Assembly: GCA_026392575.1 (NCBI GenBank)
Contig: JAPLBU010000158.1
Coordinates: 742 to 14,122 of the forward strand
Origin: Actinomycetota bacterium
Lineage (GTDB): Bacteria > Actinomycetota > Actinomycetes > S36-B12
Length of the DNA: 13,381 nucleotides
Direction: 5' to 3'
Numbering within the stretch: position 1 is the first letter of the stretch; each line of letters starts with the position of its first letter. The notes beneath the pieces are model-generated. The model had not been told where the DNA came from, ran no database searches, and worked only from the letters and a program-made list of their open reading frames with translations. Made by a program: the position numbers and the translations under genes. This document shows positions 1 to 7,736 of this stretch, piece after piece.

Positions 1-2098
1 CAGTGCGGCGGCAGAGCACGCCCACGAAACAGATTTCACGCAGACTGAGAGCTGGTCCAACGCCTTGCGCGAATGCAGGTATTCCGAGCAAAACGAAATC
101 ATCACCGCTGCGCTGGCAAATCCTCAGTTGTCGACGGTGGACGTCATCAGCGCTTTCGCGAGCTGTCCTGCCGTCGGCTTCTTCGAGTTCATCGCCTTCG
201 CTCAGGCGTGCGATCACCTGCCAGCAACTCCGGCCATTACCGAAGCCAGACGCAACCTCGCGCGGCAATGGGCCACCCGCAACTGCGACACACTTGTTCG
301 CGAGGAGCACGACACGTACCTACACATAATGTCCGCGTCGACCGGCGTACCGGCGGCAGATCTGGAGAGTGTCGCGCTCGCTGCGCTGACCACACGAATA
401 GACGATTTTGGCGACGGCGGCTTCTTCATGCTCGCGGCTCGCCTGACGAGCCATCTCGCAGTCGAGGACGCCCGACGTGTCTTCGACGCTATGGGCGAAC
501 TGTTTGAGGATCTCGCACCGTCTAGAGAGGCATCAGATGGCCCGTTCGAGGCCGTACCTACGGCAACTGGGGATGTCGATGTCACCCTGGCGGGACTCCT
601 GTGGGCCACACTCGGCGACGCCGCTATCGCGACGCGATGGAAAGCCGCCAACGCCGTACTCCTGCTCGCCCAGCTGGGATGCGACGCCGAACTGGCCGCG
701 CTCAGTGAGTTCGCCTCTGGTCATCTGTCAGTCGTCCCGTACGTCGACTCCCGCTTTGACTTCTACGAGCAACATGCGCGCATGTGGCTGTTCCTCGCGC
801 TCGACCGCGCGTCGAGCGAGCCGAACGCCTCCGTGCTAGCGATGTTCGTGCCGACGCTTCGAGCTGCCGTGCTCGACGATCACGCCGTGAACCAGGTCCT
901 CGCCCAGCGAGCTTTGCGTCGCTTGAGCGCTCATCAGCTTCCCGATGTCACAGCTGACGATCCAATCCTGGACGTGCGCACCGCCCCGCTCGCGGCGGAG
1001 TTTGAGCGACGTGGGAAGGACCTGCGCCCGCCGTTGTCCCCGATCGACGGAGACGGTCTCACCGACGAGCGCTTCTTCTTCGACTTCGGGCACTATTGGT
1101 GCGATCACCTCGCTGATGCATTCGCTGCCTCGGTTACCGACATCGTGAATCGAACGAAACGCACGATCGAGAGCATCGATGGCTTCTCGCACTTCTCACT
1201 AGGTGAGGATCCCCGACGTGACGCAGGCGCCTACGCAAATGGCAGCACGTACACAAATCACTCCGCGTGGCCCGTCCAGGACGACCTCGACTTCTACCTT
1301 GCAGTCCACGGCATGCTGAAAGTCGGAGGAGGTCTGGCGCGAATCCACGACGCCCTCATCCATCCAGGGGACGAAGACGACGAATACCAAGTCTGGCTCC
1401 ACCGATTCCTGCCCGCGCGAGAGGACGGCCGCTGGGTTGCCGATGCCCGCGACCCGGCACCCGAGCTGCGCTTCCCGGCGCTGACATCCGACGATGAAAA
1501 GACCTGGCGATGGAGCCTCACGAAGCGGGACTTCTCGGAACGGATGGGGACAGACTCAGAGTGGATTGGGATCTACGAGTTCTCCGACGTGTCCGGTGAC
1601 TGGGCCTCGGAGGACGTCCGAATCGACAGCGCGCTCGTACAGCCCGAGCTCGCCCCGGCACCGCCGTGGTTGTACACCCACGCGCACGCAGACGGAATCG
1701 ACTGCAGAGACGACCGAGGGTCTGCTGTGAGCTTCCCGCTCCCGCGCCCCGCGACCCGGGTTATCGAGGAGTTTGGTCTGTCGAGTGATAGCGACCAGCG
1801 GTTGTGGCTCCACGGGGGAAGTCCAGCGTTCCGTTGCTCAGCATGGTCGAACATGGACGAGGACCGCGAACGCGCGCGCGGGTCGCATGGCCAGAGGATC
1901 GAGGTCCATCGATCGTTCCTGTCGTCGCTTCTTGACCACTGGAACCGCACTCTGGTGATTCGCGTGTCGATCGGCCGCGATATGAACGGCCCATATCGAA
2001 GCTACCATCGAGAGGAGGACGAGGATGAGTTCAGGAGAATCGAGTCCTCCCACAAGATCTATCTCATCGATTCGAGAGATCAGTGGCTCGAGCTTTGA
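1..2098 (+). CDS. C-terminal part of a large helical-repeat protein, 5' end outside window
   Basis: The frame is open to the left edge (first full codon at base 2), so at least 698 residues are visible and the N-terminus is missing. A TTG at 65 is a possible start but has no clear ribosome binding site, so I prefer a partial gene. No catalytic motif is visible. The segment near bases 625-720 (RWKAANAVLLLAQLG) looks like a HEAT-type helical repeat. The rest is acidic and rich in Trp and Asp. The C-terminal 150 residues include SALVQPE, a HRSFLSSLLDHW stretch and a final KIYLIDSRDQW strand. From memory this resembles the tail of very large bacterial proteins with an N-terminal NTPase and a small helical partner gene, some of them linked to phage defence; this is inference. 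The next gene begins 74 bases before its stop, so the two are probably co-translated. No signal peptide or membrane segment is seen in the visible part. Confidence 0.75.
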   Translation, partial: SAAAEHAHETDFTQTESWSNALRECRYSEQNEIITAALANPQLSTVDVISAFASCPAVGFFEFIAFAQACDHLPATPAITEARRNLARQWATRNCDTLVREEHDTYLHIMSASTGVPAADLESVALAALTTRIDDFGDGGFFMLAARLTSHLAVEDARRVFDAMGELFEDLAPSREASDGPFEAVPTATGDVDVTLAGLLWATLGDAAIATRWKAANAVLLLAQLGCDAELAALSEFASGHLSVVPYVDSRFDFYEQHARMWLFLALDRASSEPNASVLAMFVPTLRAAVLDDHAVNQVLAQRALRRLSAHQLPDVTADDPILDVRTAPLAAEFERRGKDLRPPLSPIDGDGLTDERFFFDFGHYWCDHLADAFAASVTDIVNRTKRTIESIDGFSHFSLGEDPRRDAGAYANGSTYTNHSAWPVQDDLDFYLAVHGMLKVGGGLARIHDALIHPGDEDDEYQVWLHRFLPAREDGRWVADARDPAPELRFPALTSDDEKTWRWSLTKRDFSERMGTDSEWIGIYEFSDVSGDWASEDVRIDSALVQPELAPAPPWLYTHAHADGIDCRDDRGSAVSFPLPRPATRVIEEFGLSSDSDQRLWLHGGSPAFRCSAWSNMDEDRERARGSHGQRIEVHRSFLSSLLDHWNRTLVIRVSIGRDMNGPYRSYHREEDEDEFRRIESSHKIYLIDSRDQWLEL
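2011..2018 (+). promoter_or_regulatory. Strong Shine-Dalgarno site inside the upstream gene
   Basis: The sequence AGAGGAGG ends six bases before the ATG at 2025. It lies within the coding region of the upstream gene and supports the early start of the downstream gene, hence a 74-base gene overlap. Confidence 0.7.
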
Positions 2099-2825
2099 CA
2101 GAACGCTGGCACTCGGTCGCGACCTATCAGAACACTTTGACGGATCAGACGAGGCCAGCCGCTGGATGGCCTTTTATCTCGCGGAGCTGATAACGGCCGC
2201 GGCGTCGGACGTCGCGACTACTGCGGACAAGGCAATCGTTGTCGACACCATCGTCGACCTCTGGTCACAGAGACGCTTCTTTCCGCATCCCAGGCCGCTC
2301 GAGGACTTCGCCCCAGTCGTAGACGCCGTCGTCAGACTGGCAGACGACTCGCCACTGCGATTTTCTCGACTACGAGGGATTGGGGACGTCACCACCAATG
2401 AGGCGACTGAGCCCTGGGTGTCGATGGCACTGAGCCTCGAGCGGATCTGCCAAACGGCGGTGCTGACCTTGTTGTCGCAGGCTGCCGAGGTCGCGGCCGA
2501 GACCGGGGGGGCATGGATCGAGGCCGTTCGGGGGATCGCAGACGAAACCGAGGTGGCGATGACCCGGCGGTTGGCCTCGTATGCATGGAAGGCGCAATTA
2601 GGACTTGAGGAAAACAAGGACGACGCCTCGAGTTCGAACGACCTCGCGACGTTCCTGGAAGAAGTAACGGCTGTCGATGAGAGCGAACCTGTCAATGCGA
2701 GCCATACGGAGAACGCCCGCCCTCTTCTCGGTCAGTCCCTGCGTCTGATGGCAGAAACCCTCACTGCTGTGGCCGATCAGCTTGAGGCGTCGATTCTCGA
2801 GCACGGCGGGACGACAGCCCAATGA
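2025..2825 (+). CDS. Small helical partner protein, function unknown
   Basis: This 266-residue protein has no signal peptide and no membrane segment. It is predicted by eye to be mostly helical and acidic. Residues about 46-105 carry a conserved-looking core: RWMAFYLAELI, then DLWSQRRFFPHPRPLEDFAPV followed by an arginine-containing segment. I recall this pattern (a helix with RWM..HLAEL, then LW..R...P...P) in small proteins encoded directly downstream of very large NTPase or helical-repeat genes, but I know no assigned function. The start is supported by AGAGGAGG six bases upstream of the ATG. The next in-frame ATG, at Met47, would remove part of the core. The gene ends facing ilvD across a 318-base gap. 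Its role may be as an adaptor or regulator of the larger protein; this is inference from gene order only. Confidence 0.7.
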   Translation: MSSGESSPPTRSISSIREISGSSFDRTLALGRDLSEHFDGSDEASRWMAFYLAELITAAASDVATTADKAIVVDTIVDLWSQRRFFPHPRPLEDFAPVVDAVVRLADDSPLRFSRLRGIGDVTTNEATEPWVSMALSLERICQTAVLTLLSQAAEVAAETGGAWIEAVRGIADETEVAMTRRLASYAWKAQLGLEENKDDASSSNDLATFLEEVTAVDESEPVNASHTENARPLLGQSLRLMAETLTAVADQLEASILEHGGTTAQ

Positions 2826-3143
2826 CAACAGCATGATGAGCAATAGCCTGGCGCTTTCTTGGCCCTTTCCGAGAAGATCCATTGGCCCTTTCTTCCTGTA
2901 ACTCAGTGTGTCCCGGTGAGTCTGCGCGGGCCCACAACCGTTGGTAATGCTGATTTCTCCTCGTAGCGCTGTAGCTGGTCGCGGATTTCTACCCTGCTGG
3001 TCAAGAACTAGAGATAGTTCAGTCGATTGTCCCCTCACCCGTGCGTGGCAGGTCAGAAGACGAATCCACATACGTGCCTGTCAGCCTGGACAACGCAGAT
3101 TGGAGCCGTTCTTGGTTCCACAGCGATCGCGAGCACGGCATGC
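2826..3143. other. Convergent intergenic gap
   Basis: This 318-base stretch lies between the ends of the plus-strand pair and ilvD. It holds an 11-base direct repeat (2859-2869 and 2882-2892). A frame is open on the plus strand from 2975 into ilvD, but it lacks a ribosome binding site and a recognisable family. I find no strong GC-rich hairpin followed by a T-run, although two terminators would be expected here. It could be a junction or the remains of an older gene, but nothing in it proves that. Confidence 0.5.
2859..2892. repeat. Short direct repeat, two 11-base copies
   Basis: TTGGCCCTTTC occurs at 2859-2869 and again at 2882-2892, a 23-base period, just after the stop codon of the plus-strand pair. 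The remaining 12 bases of each unit do not match. It has no known role and could be chance. Confidence 0.4.
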
Positions 3144-4832
3144 CTAGTCGCACACTGCTCCACGTGACGCCGAGCCCACGAGTTTGGCGTATTTCGCGAG
3201 GACTCCTCGGGTGTAGCGCTGCGGCAGCGGGGCGAAGGTGGCCCGGCGGCGCTCGAGCTCGTCCTCGTCGACGAGCAGGTCGAGGATCCGGTTGGGGATG
3301 TCGATGCGGATGCGGTCTCCCGTGGCGACGAGTCCGATCGGGCCGCCGTCGACGGCTTCGGGTGCGACGTGTCCGACGCACAGTCCGGTGGTTCCGCCGG
3401 AGAACCGGCCGTCGGTGATGAGCATGACGTCCTTGCCCAGGCCGGCGCCCTTGATGGCGCCGGTGATCATGAGCATCTCGCGCATGCCCGGGCCGCCCTT
3501 GGGGCCTTCGTAGCGGATGACGACGACGTCGCCGGCCTGGATGGTCCCGTCCTCGAGGGCGGCCATGGCGGACTGCTCGCGGTCGAAGACGCGGGCGGTG
3601 CCTTCGAACGTGTCGACGGCGACGCCTGCGTTCTTGACGACCGCGCCTTCAGGAGCGAGGGTGCCGGACAGGATCGCGATGCCGCCGCTCTTCGCGAGAG
3701 CGGACTTCGACGCGTGCAGGATGTCGCCGTCGGGATCGGGCGGATTGATGTGCGCGAGGTTCTCGGCCATGGTCTTGCCGGTGACGGTCAGGCAGTCGCC
3801 GTGCATGAGTCCGGCGTCGAGCAGGGCGCGCATGATCACTGGCACGCCACCGACGCGGTCGACATCGCTCATGACGTAGCGGCCGAATGGCTTGACGTCG
3901 GCGAGTAGCGGGACCTTGGAGCCGATGCGGTGGAAGTCCTCGAGGTGGAGGTCGATGTCGGCCTCGTGCGCGATGGCGAGCAGGTGCAGGACCGCATTCG
4001 TCGAGCCGCCGAAGGCCATGACGACGGCGATGGCGTTCTCGAGCGACTGCTTGGTGATGATGTCGCGAGCGGTGATGCCCTCGCGGATGAGGTTGACGAC
4101 GGCCTCGCCGGATCGTCGAGCGAACCCGTCGCGTCGACGGTCCACTGCCGGCGGCGCGGCCGACCCGGGAAGCGACATGCCCATCGCCTCGGCCGCGCTC
4201 GCCATGGTGTTCGCGGTGTACATACCGCCGCACGCGCCCTCGCCGGGACAGATCGCGCGCTCGATCGTGTCGACGTCCTCGCGTGACATCAGGCCACGCG
4301 CGCAGGCGCCGACGGCCTCGAAGGCGTCGATGATCGTGACGTCGCGCTCGGAGCCGTCCGAGAGCTTGACGTGGCCGGGCAGGATTGAGCCGGCGTAGAC
4401 GAAGACGGACGCGACGTCGATGCGTGCGGCCGCCATCAGCATGCCCGGGAGCGACTTGTCGCAGCCGGCGAAGTTGACCATTCCGTCGAGACGCTCGGCC
4501 TGCATGACCGCCTCGACCGAGTCGGCGATGATCTCGCGCGAGACCAGCGAGAAGTGCATGCCCTCGTGGCCCATCGAGATGCCGTCGGAGACGGAGATCG
4601 TCCCGAACTGCATCGGGAATCCGCCAGCCGCGTGGACGCCCTCCTTCGCGTTGGTCGCGAGTCGAGCGAGCGACAGGTTGCAGGGAGTGATCTCGTTCCA
4701 GCTGGACGCGATGCCGATCTGGGGTTTCGGGAAGTCCTCATCGTTCATGCCGACCGCGCGGAGCATCCCGCGCGCGGCGGCACGCTCCAGCCCATCGGTG
4801 ACGTCCTTGCTACGCGGCTTCATGTCAGTCAC
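3144..4832 (-). CDS. ilvD: Dihydroxy-acid dehydratase
   Basis: The enzyme removes water from 2,3-dihydroxy-isovalerate and 2,3-dihydroxy-3-methylvalerate to give the 2-oxo acids that precede valine and isoleucine. It acts in the cytoplasm and carries an iron-sulfur cluster. The three expected cluster cysteines are visible in the motifs TPCN, GCDKSLPGM and GEGACGGMYTANT. Other family blocks are SDGISMGHEGM, FGGSTNAVLH, RYEGPKGGPGMREM and TDGRFSGGT. The protein is complete, with the usual C-terminus. I chose the GTG at 4832, giving 562 residues, because GGGG sits seven bases upstream and the product begins MTDMKPRSKDVTDG, like its relatives. The ATG at 4823 is an alternative. A start at 4925 would overlap the upstream SDR and adds sequence unlike the family. 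The gene is richer in G and C at third codon positions than its neighbours. It follows the SDR gene by 43 bases and may be co-transcribed with it or have its own promoter. Confidence 0.96.
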   Translation of the reverse strand: MTDMKPRSKDVTDGLERAAARGMLRAVGMNDEDFPKPQIGIASSWNEITPCNLSLARLATNAKEGVHAAGGFPMQFGTISVSDGISMGHEGMHFSLVSREIIADSVEAVMQAERLDGMVNFAGCDKSLPGMLMAAARIDVASVFVYAGSILPGHVKLSDGSERDVTIIDAFEAVGACARGLMSREDVDTIERAICPGEGACGGMYTANTMASAAEAMGMSLPGSAAPPAVDRRRDGFARRSGEAVVNLIREGITARDIITKQSLENAIAVVMAFGGSTNAVLHLLAIAHEADIDLHLEDFHRIGSKVPLLADVKPFGRYVMSDVDRVGGVPVIMRALLDAGLMHGDCLTVTGKTMAENLAHINPPDPDGDILHASKSALAKSGGIAILSGTLAPEGAVVKNAGVAVDTFEGTARVFDREQSAMAALEDGTIQAGDVVVIRYEGPKGGPGMREMLMITGAIKGAGLGKDVMLITDGRFSGGTTGLCVGHVAPEAVDGGPIGLVATGDRIRIDIPNRILDLLVDEDELERRRATFAPLPQRYTRGVLAKYAKLVGSASRGAVCD

Positions 4833-4875
4833 GAGCGAGCCCCAATTCCGGACGCATCTCGATGCAAGTTCTTGA

Positions 4876-5640
4876 TCACACAGCACCGCTGTAGAGATCT
4901 CGCGTGCGCGCCATACCACCGTCAACGCACAAAGTCTCGCCGGTCAGATATCTCGACCCGTCGCCGGCAAGGAAGACGACTACATCCGCAACATCGGCCG
5001 AAGTCGACCACCTTCGAAGGGGGATCTGCTGCTCAACCAGTTCGATCACTCCTGGGATCGCCCGATTTGCGGCCCAAAGATCTGTGTCGACGACACCAGG
5101 CGCGACAGAGTTGACGCGAATCCCGAAGGGACCAAGCTCGATGGCAAGGGAGCGGGTCATGGCGTCAACTGCTCCCTTACTCGCTGCGTAGGCTGCGCGG
5201 TTTGGTGTCCCGACGACTCCGGACACGGAGGAGAGGTTGATGACAGATGCTCCCCCGTTCTCCTTCATGAATGGGATCAGGCGAGCGATAAGCAGCAGCG
5301 GCGTTCTCACATTCGTCGCAAGAATGGTGTCGACCAAGTCTGACGTCAACTCGGTCGTCGGTCCCCGCCACGCCGAGCCCGCATTGTTCACAAGCACGTC
5401 GACGCGTCCCAACGCTTTGATTGCGTCGCTCGCGAGGCCTTCAGCCCCGCTGGCCGACGAGAGGTCTGCGGGGAGGATCACGGGACTATGCCGTAGTTGC
5501 TTACCAATCAGGTCCAAACTCTCGACGTTGCGGGCCGCGAGAGCCACCCGATAGCCGGCTCGGTCAAGGCTCCGTGCGATCTCGGCACCGATCCCACGAG
5601 ACGCGCCCGTGACGAGGGCGGTTTTGGGCGAAGTCGTCAT
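4876..5640 (-). CDS. Classical short-chain dehydrogenase/reductase
   Basis: This 254-residue SDR is complete. The cofactor-binding loop TGASRGIG is at residues 11-18, NNAG at 85-88, and the catalytic set is Asn110, Ser138, Tyr151 and Lys155 (YAASK). Arg37 after the second strand suggests preference for NADP(H). The family oxidises alcohols or reduces ketones; the substrate cannot be told from sequence. It is closest in style to 3-oxoacyl-ACP reductase-like enzymes, a name often given to SDRs of unknown substrate. A GAGGA site lies about nine bases before the ATG. It is separated from the mycofactocin-coupled SDR upstream by 138 bases, the largest gap in the minus-strand cluster, so it and ilvD could have their own promoter. 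Confidence 0.92.
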   Translation of the reverse strand: MTTSPKTALVTGASRGIGAEIARSLDRAGYRVALAARNVESLDLIGKQLRHSPVILPADLSSASGAEGLASDAIKALGRVDVLVNNAGSAWRGPTTELTSDLVDTILATNVRTPLLLIARLIPFMKENGGASVINLSSVSGVVGTPNRAAYAASKGAVDAMTRSLAIELGPFGIRVNSVAPGVVDTDLWAANRAIPGVIELVEQQIPLRRWSTSADVADVVVFLAGDGSRYLTGETLCVDGGMARTRDLYSGAV

Positions 5641-5670
5641 GAGTGCTAGTCCTCAACTTGGGGAAATGAA

Positions 5671-5681
5671 TCGTCGAACTA
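5671..5681. promoter_or_regulatory. Possible GntR/FadR-type operator half-match
   Basis: TCGTCGAACTA fits the loose FadR-subfamily operator pattern TNGTNNNACNA. It lies 31 bases upstream of the SDR start at 5640, in the largest gap of the minus-strand operon. The inner bases do not match the tighter consensus, and such a match is expected a few times by chance in 13 kb. I offer it only because a GntR gene of this subfamily is in the cluster. Confidence 0.15.
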
Positions 5682-5778
5682 CCGGCACTGGCAAAGCTGC
5701 GCAACGCGCACTCGTAGCGGAAGCACGGCAGATGTGCTTGGACAATGAATCTCCACAGCGGCGCACAGAAGTGAAGCG

Positions 5779-6609
5779 CTAGCGGGTGAGAGCGCCTAGA
5801 TCTATCGGGAGGGCTACCCCCGTGATGAAGCGAGACTCGTCTGACGCGAGGAAAAGGACGGCGTCGGACACGTCGCGTGGTGAAATCCACGGCTGCTGCA
5901 GCAGGTGCATCGACTGACTCGCTGCCTTGAAGGCGTCGTCGGACTGATCGTCCTGACCCGCGAGGAAGAAGTCTCGAATCGAGTCAGAGTGGATCATCTG
6001 CGTATCCACGTTCGTCGGATTGATCGCGTTTACGCGAATGTTGTGCGGCGCGAACTCGATGGCGAGACTCTTCATTATTCCAACGACTCCCCACTTGGAG
6101 GCTGTGTAACTCCCCAAGTTGGCAAAGGCACGAAGCCCCGCAAGGGAACTCGTCAAGATGATGGAGCCGCCGCGCTCTCCGGCGATAATTCTAGGAATCG
6201 CAGCAACCGCGGTGTTCCACACACCGGTTAGGTTGATGTCCAGGACCTCTTTCCACTCACTTTCAGTCACCTCGAGAGCCGGCACAAGATGCGTAATGCC
6301 CGCATTGGCGCAAACAATGTCGAGACGACCAAAATGATTGACGCCCATGTCGATCGCGTCCACCAGATCAGCGCGATCGCGTACGTCAACCTGCGCGGAG
6401 ACAACTTGCCCACCAGCTTCACGCACTAGCCGGACTGTCTCCTCAAGATCAGCCAAGGTCGCACCTGGGTACTGCGCAGCCTCGAACTGGCGACAGGCGT
6501 CAAGAGCGATTATCGAAGCTCCCTCTTGTGCCAGACGGATCGCATGACTGCGGCCCTGGCCTCTCGCTGCGCCAGTAATAACTGCGACCTTGCCGTCTAC
6601 TCGCCCCAT
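5779..6609 (-). CDS. Mycofactocin-coupled SDR family oxidoreductase
   Basis: This 276-residue protein has the signature layout of the mycofactocin-coupled SDR family. It begins MGRVDGKVAVITGAARGQGR. Asp37 ends the second strand (NAD preference), and a roughly 18-residue insertion containing YPGATLADLEETVRLV follows. It has ANAG in place of NNAG (101-104), Asn126, the catalytic Ser155, Tyr168 and Lys172, and the late block LFLASDESRFITGVALPIDLGA. In this family the NAD is held tightly and electrons are thought to pass to mycofactocin, a redox peptide of actinobacteria, during oxidation of alcohols. The ATG at 6609 is chosen because GGAGG lies five bases upstream and the product then starts like its relatives; longer starts at 6621 and 6639 are possible. 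It follows livM by 26 bases, so it belongs to the transporter operon. No mycofactocin biosynthesis gene is in this window. Confidence 0.88.
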   Translation of the reverse strand: MGRVDGKVAVITGAARGQGRSHAIRLAQEGASIIALDACRQFEAAQYPGATLADLEETVRLVREAGGQVVSAQVDVRDRADLVDAIDMGVNHFGRLDIVCANAGITHLVPALEVTESEWKEVLDINLTGVWNTAVAAIPRIIAGERGGSIILTSSLAGLRAFANLGSYTASKWGVVGIMKSLAIEFAPHNIRVNAINPTNVDTQMIHSDSIRDFFLAGQDDQSDDAFKAASQSMHLLQQPWISPRDVSDAVLFLASDESRFITGVALPIDLGALTR

Positions 6610-6614
6610 TGCTG

Positions 6615-6619
6615 CCTCC
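6615..6619 (-). promoter_or_regulatory. Ribosome binding site deciding the SDR start
   Basis: GGAGG on the minus strand lies five bases before the ATG at 6609. It favours that start over the upstream in-frame TTG at 6639 and ATG at 6621. Confidence 0.6.
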
Positions 6620-6635
6620 ATTCTGGACGTCAAAC

Positions 6636-7736
6636 TCAACTGTGAACTTCCATTGACGTTTTCTCGGCGGAATCCTCGACCGTATCTACGCCAGCTGCTT
6701 TTCCTTCCCGGCGACGGTGAAGCCAGTTGGCGATGAACTGTGGTGGCTTTGCCGCAAGGCCTTCCGGGCGGACCAGAACGACGATCAGCGTCAACAGCGC
6801 GAACGCGACCTGAGCCAGGCCCGGATATGGATCTATCGTGATGAAGCCAAACGTGCCGCCATTCTGGATGCGGCCGAAAATCCCAGCGACGGCCGTGAGC
6901 AGCAACGCCCCAACCACTGCACCGCGCAAGAAGAACATCCCGCCGACAAGGAGCATCGCGACAGTTAAGAAGTCAAGATCTAGCCCAAACATCGACGGGG
7001 TCAAAGTGCCTAAGTACTGCGCATAGATCGCGCCAGCCACCCCGGCGACCGCGCCACTTACAACGATCGCGATCCAACGCTCAAGCGCGATATTGATCCC
7101 GCACGCCTCTGCCGCGACCTCGTCTTCGCGGCTCGCACGAAGGCGCCGACCACTGCGACTCGCACCGTAAACGGCAGCGACGACCAGGCTCGCCATCGTC
7201 CAGATACAAATCGACAGAACTGAGGGCGCATACATCAGTCCACTAAGGCCCGTCTGTCCTCCGGTCACGTCCTGCCAATTGTTCGCAACATTCAGAACCA
7301 CCAGCAGAACAGCGAATGACGCGAGGGACGAACGAATTCCCGAAAGTCGAACCAGGGGAAGCCACACCACTCCGGCGAAGACTGCGCCAAAGGCCGCACC
7401 GATGGCGACACTGACCACCGCAGAGCTCTGAGCACTAATCAAGGCCTCCGGGAGACCCGGAACCGTCATCGCCTTTTGTCCAGGCTCGATGATGAACAAA
7501 CTCGCCGCATAGGCGCCGGCAAACGCAATTGCAGGATGCCCAAACGACACGATGCCGGAGTTGCCGCTAAATATGTATAGAGACACAACCAGCAGGAGGC
7601 TAATCAGCCCTTGAGTGATTACTCCGCTCGTGACCTCCGACGCTGCCGTTGCAGCAAGACCGCACAGAATCACAACCCCAAGCAGCACGCCGAGCTCAAC
7701 GGAGAATCCCCGACGTCGAAATTGGGAGTAAGTCAT
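6636..7736 (-). CDS. livM: Branched-chain-type ABC transporter permease, LivM family
   Basis: This 366-residue inner-membrane protein is one of the two permease subunits of a Liv-type importer. Many hydrophobic segments are visible, starting at residues about 14-32 and 40-58. It has the family motif around SGNSGIVSFGHPAIAFAGAY and the cytoplasmic coupling segment RLRASREDEVAAEACGI, which contacts the ATPases. A further segment, SGAVAGVAGAIYAQYLG, is typical of LivM. The last 45 residues are hydrophilic and somewhat longer than usual. The ATG overlaps the livH stop by four bases (ATGA), with GAGGA seven bases upstream. Liv-type systems carry branched-chain amino acids, but many members carry urea, amides, aromatic acids or other small molecules, so the gene name states the family and not the substrate. 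Confidence 0.92.
   Translation of the reverse strand: MTYSQFRRRGFSVELGVLLGVVILCGLAATAASEVTSGVITQGLISLLLVVSLYIFSGNSGIVSFGHPAIAFAGAYAASLFIIEPGQKAMTVPGLPEALISAQSSAVVSVAIGAAFGAVFAGVVWLPLVRLSGIRSSLASFAVLLVVLNVANNWQDVTGGQTGLSGLMYAPSVLSICIWTMASLVVAAVYGASRSGRRLRASREDEVAAEACGINIALERWIAIVVSGAVAGVAGAIYAQYLGTLTPSMFGLDLDFLTVAMLLVGGMFFLRGAVVGALLLTAVAGIFGRIQNGGTFGFITIDPYPGLAQVAFALLTLIVVLVRPEGLAAKPPQFIANWLHRRREGKAAGVDTVEDSAEKTSMEVHS

Noticed and set aside
3102..3119. Weak hairpin GGAGCC/GGTTCC as a terminator for ilvD or the plus-strand pair
   Set aside because: The stem has only six pairs including a G-T pair, and no T-run follows on either strand.
2975..3180. Open plus-strand frame reading VADFYPAGQELEIVQSIVP as a gene fragment
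   Set aside because: It has no ribosome binding site or start, is preceded by a stop, runs into ilvD antisense, and I recognise no family.
3369..4286. Long open frames on the plus strand opposite ilvD
   Set aside because: They are typical antisense frames of GC-rich DNA; the minus-strand ilvD explains the region completely.
4824..4925. Upstream start for ilvD giving 593 residues
   Set aside because: The extra residues are unlike the family and would overlap the SDR gene; the GTG at 4832 gives a normal N-terminus.
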